Positions 23,069-25,425 of a stretch of 25,425 bases of DNA are shown one piece after another. A program made the translations under genes and the position numbers. Each line of letters opens with the position of its first letter. The first letter of the stretch is position 1. The stretch comes from an uncultured Lachnospiraceae bacterium. Lineage in GTDB: Bacteria; Bacillota; Clostridia; Lachnospirales; Lachnospiraceae. The stretch lies in the NCBI GenBank assembly GCA_910579645.1, contig CAJTVK010000026.1, positions 15,821-41,245 of the forward strand, given 5' to 3'. The notes beneath the pieces are model-generated. The model saw only the letters and a list, made by a program, of their open reading frames with translations, did not search any database and was not told the DNA's origin.

Positions 23069-24136
23069 TTAATATTCCATGGCTTTTTCTTCGCCATTGA
23101 ACACTCGTAAAGCACCCTGTGCCAATGCAAGCAGTTCATCCTCACCCGGGTATACGGTAACGGGAGCGATGAAGCCTGCCCTTTCCGTTAAGCGGTCGGT
23201 GACATATTTATTATAGGCAATGCCGCCGGTAATGAGAATCTGGTCTACCTTGCCGCTCAGTACGCATGCCATCGAACCGATGTCTTTTGCTACCTGCAGG
23301 ATAAATGCCTCACGGATTACTTCCGCTTCCTTATTTCCTTCTTCTACGATTTTGTTGACTTCCCTCATGTCATTGGTGTTCAGATAAGCATTGAAGCCGC
23401 CGTTTCCTACAATTTTTTTGTACACTTCTTTTTCGGTGTATTCACCGGAGAAGCACATCTTAATCAGTGCGCCGGAAGGCACTGCGCCTGCCCTTTCGGG
23501 AGAGAATGCACCGTCGCCGTCAAGTGCGTTGAAGACATCGATAACTTTGCCTTTTTCATGAGCCCCTACGGATACGCCGCCGCCCATATGGACAACAATC
23601 AGATTCAGGGAATCATATGCCACGCCCTTTTCTTTTGCATAACGCTTTGCAATGGCTTTCTGGTTCAGCGCGTGGAATATGCTGGTGCGGGGAAGTTCCG
23701 GCACGCCGGAATACCTGGCCATAGGCATCAGCTCGTCTACTACGACGGGATCTACGATATAAGAAGGGACGCCGATGGAATCGCCGATTTCCCTGGCCAG
23801 AATGCCGCCCAGATTGGAAGCGTGCTGGCCTTGTTTCCCGATTTTCAGGTCGTTCAGCAAATCGTCCGTTACCGCATAGGTACCGCCCGGAATGGGTTTC
23901 AGCATGCCGCCGCGCCCTACGATGACATTCAGCGATTTCATGTCAAAGTCTTTTTCTTTCATAAGATTGAGGATGATATCTTTCCGGAAATCTTTCTGAT
24001 TCACAATGGAAGCATATTGCGCGATTTCTTCCGTAGAATGCCTTAAGGTTTCCTCAAACAGCAGGGTCTCGTCTTCAAATACACCGATTTTGGTGGATGT
24101 GGAACCCGGGTTGATAATTAAACTTTTCATAGACAT
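23069..24136 (-). CDS. buk: Butyrate kinase
   Basis: Buk transfers phosphate from butyryl phosphate to ADP, giving butyrate and ATP. The 355-aa length is normal. ASKHA/acetokinase-family features are visible: IINPGSTSTKIGVFEDE (7-23), VIVGRGGMLKPIPGG (71-85), LIVVHMGGGVSVGAH (179-193), VFNALDGDGAFSPERAGAVP (201-220) and ILITGGIAYNKYV (300-312). The GDGAFSPERAG segment and the length mark butyrate rather than acetate kinase; branched-chain substrates are also possible. GGAG eight bases before the ATG at 24136 fixes the start. It is the second gene of the ptb-buk operon, 76 bp after ptb, the common order in Clostridia. Confidence 0.95.
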   Translation of the reverse strand: MSMKSLIINPGSTSTKIGVFEDETLLFEETLRHSTEEIAQYASIVNQKDFRKDIILNLMKEKDFDMKSLNVIVGRGGMLKPIPGGTYAVTDDLLNDLKIGKQGQHASNLGGILAREIGDSIGVPSYIVDPVVVDELMPMARYSGVPELPRTSIFHALNQKAIAKRYAKEKGVAYDSLNLIVVHMGGGVSVGAHEKGKVIDVFNALDGDGAFSPERAGAVPSGALIKMCFSGEYTEKEVYKKIVGNGGFNAYLNTNDMREVNKIVEEGNKEAEVIREAFILQVAKDIGSMACVLSGKVDQILITGGIAYNKYVTDRLTERAGFIAPVTVYPGEDELLALAQGALRVFNGEEKAMEY

Positions 24137-24212
24137 AACCTGTTCTCCTTTTTGTTGGAATTTTTTTATGCTGCGTAAACGGGAACAAAAATAACCGTCC
24201 TGCTTTCCGAGT

Positions 24213-25124
24213 TTATTTCATGGCCTCCGCAACCACTGCGCCGAGGGCAAGGGAGTTTACCTTTACTTCCATGGAATCGGAACGGGAAGTCAGGATGACA
24301 GGAGCCTTTGTGCCCGTTAAAATATTGCCGTTTTTCAGTTTTGCAGTATGCACCATTGCCTTGTATACAAGATTGCCTGCATGAATGTCGGGGAAGAGGA
24401 GGATGTCCGCATCGCCCTGAATCGGCCTGTCCGTTGCGCCTTTATGCTTTGCCGCCTCTGCGTCGATAGCCAAGTCAAGGGAAAGAGGGCCGTCAATGAT
24501 GCAGCCCGTGATTTTCCCGTCCTTATTCATCTGTGTCAGTTCGGCTGCTTCCACGGTAGCGGGCATCTTGGGATTTACTACTTCTACGGCGGCAAGGGGA
24601 GCGACTTTCGGGCACTCAATGCCGCAGGCTTTCGTGATTTCCAAGGTATTGTTGATAATATGTACTTTGTCTTCCAAAGTAGGGTAAGGAATAAAGGCAA
24701 CATCTGTCAGGAACAGCAGATGATCGATTCCCTCCACATCGAATACGCATACATGGGAAAGAGGCTGTCCTGTCCTTAAGCCCACTTCCTTGTCAAGCAC
24801 GCTTTTTAAGAAATGCTTGGTATCAATCAGTCCTTTCATATACATGTCCGCTTTTCCGTCATGAACCAGCTTAACGGCGGCAAGGGAAGCCTCAATATCG
24901 TCCTCTACGGGAATCAGTTCAAAATCGCTGATGTCCACGTTGTCTTCCGCTGCAATTGCTTTGATTTTCGCTTCATTGCCTACTAAAATGGCATCGGCGA
25001 TTTTTCTGTCTTTCGCAGCCCTGACTGCTTCCAATACGGCGGAATCCTGCGCTACGGCAACGGAAACTTTTTTCATGGGGATTTCTTTTACTTTAGAAAT
25101 CAGGTCGTCAAATGTCTTACTCAT
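24213..25124 (-). CDS. ptb: Phosphate butyryltransferase
   Basis: Ptb converts butyryl-CoA and phosphate to butyryl phosphate and CoA, feeding Buk. The 303-aa length is typical. Features of the phosphotransacetylase/Ptb family are present: KKVSVAVAQDSAVLEAV (18-34), ADAILVGNEAKI, KADMYMKGLIDTKHFLKSVL (91-110), FLTDVAFIPYPTLEDK, a GCIIDGPLSLDLAID segment, and GDADILLFPDIHAGNLVYK near the C-terminus. An AAGAGGTG site precedes the ATG at 25124. It is the first gene of the operon, with its own promoter on the - strand. With buk it shows a butyrate-forming energy metabolism, supporting an anaerobic Clostridia host. Confidence 0.95.
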   Translation of the reverse strand: MSKTFDDLISKVKEIPMKKVSVAVAQDSAVLEAVRAAKDRKIADAILVGNEAKIKAIAAEDNVDISDFELIPVEDDIEASLAAVKLVHDGKADMYMKGLIDTKHFLKSVLDKEVGLRTGQPLSHVCVFDVEGIDHLLFLTDVAFIPYPTLEDKVHIINNTLEITKACGIECPKVAPLAAVEVVNPKMPATVEAAELTQMNKDGKITGCIIDGPLSLDLAIDAEAAKHKGATDRPIQGDADILLFPDIHAGNLVYKAMVHTAKLKNGNILTGTKAPVILTSRSDSMEVKVNSLALGAVVAEAMK

Positions 25125-25195
25125 CTCTCTGCACCTCTTGCTTTAATTTTTTATGGTTTTTCCTATAATTGCTTATGTTTTTCCCATTTGTTAAA

Positions 25196-25224
25196 ATAAT
25201 AACACTTCTTATACATAAGGTCAA
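25196..25224 (-). promoter_or_regulatory. Promoter of the ptb-buk operon
   Basis: On the - strand, TTGACC (25224-25219) and TATTAT (25201-25196) are 17 bp apart, about 70 bases upstream of the ptb start. Confidence 0.65.
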
Positions 25225-25259
25225 GACAGATGTAGCCGATTTCCGGTATTGGAAGGAGA

Positions 25260-25425
25260 CACGGAAATCAATTTTCGGCTGTGAGCCTGCGCGGCGGCCT
25301 TGTGCCGGAAGCCTGCGGATGGGCGGTGCCAAGCGGCGAAGTACCCGGCCCGTACGCAGAACCATATATTTTTCGGACACGCTTTCGCTCTGCGGCAAAC
25401 GCAGCGGCTCTAAGGCGCTGAAAGA
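25260..25425. repeat. Second, partial copy of the palindromic repeat element
   Basis: The first 55 bases match the left arm and loop of the element at 10483: CACGGAAATCAAT, then CTGTGAGCCTGCGCGGC, then CGGAAGCCT, with a few differences. Downstream it departs from the first copy: GGGC-GGTGC at 25321-25329 can pair with GTACC...GCCC just after, and CTGCG/CGCAG forms another short hairpin (25390-25404). The right arm, if present, lies beyond the window. No credible gene lies here; the frames crossing it are repeat-derived. Confidence 0.75.

Noticed and set aside
25117..25398. 93-codon - strand ORF upstream of ptb
   Set aside because: It runs through the ptb promoter and the repeat element, and its Arg-rich product is repeat-derived.

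Overview
The window looks like the chromosome of an anaerobic Firmicute, most likely a Clostridia/Lachnospiraceae butyrate producer. The reasons are the purine-rich coding strand, strong AGGAGG-type ribosome binding sites, TTGACA/TATAAT-type promoters, a ptb-buk butyrate pair and a comEA/comEC late-competence cluster. The family-level placement is inference; there is no rRNA or marker gene here. No tRNA, rRNA, CRISPR array or transposase was found.

Left part (1-10463), all on the + strand: an 18-bp tandem repeat runs into the start of an acetylornithine aminotransferase gene (argD). It is followed by an orphan extracellular solute-binding protein with a Gly/Gln/Asp-rich insert and a small YdcZ-type membrane protein. 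Then comes a compact run: comEA-like SLBB/HhH protein, OmpR-type response regulator, sensor histidine kinase, GerMN lipoprotein, ComEC DNA channel. The regulator-kinase-GerMN trio resembles the actinobacterial MtrA-MtrB-LpqB arrangement and sits between the two DNA-uptake genes.

Middle (10464-20165): a 91-bp near-perfect palindrome separates comEC from a SWIM/SNF2 helicase. A partial second copy of the same element lies at the right end of the window. After the helicase the DNA becomes visibly AT-rich. About 450 bp of structured non-coding DNA leads to a 56-aa ORF, a hairpin with seven T's, and then three genes joined by ATGA overlaps: an unrecognised 400-aa protein with an internal duplication, a ~790-aa protein with an HEICH...ExxxD zinc-protease signature, and an FRG-domain protein. 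An XRE regulator with its own consensus promoter follows and ends at a strong terminator. This block is the best candidate in the window for an undescribed system; its layout (regulator, protease, FRG protein) suggests a phage-defence or other conflict module. That role is inferred from content only.

Right part (20166-25425): a small alarmone synthetase with its own promoter, a secreted metallo-beta-lactamase-fold lipoprotein related to the ComEC C-terminal domain, and an XRE-Uma2 fusion, all on +. On the - strand the ptb-buk operon (phosphate butyryltransferase, butyrate kinase) converts butyryl-CoA to butyrate with ATP gain. The window ends in the second copy of the palindromic repeat.
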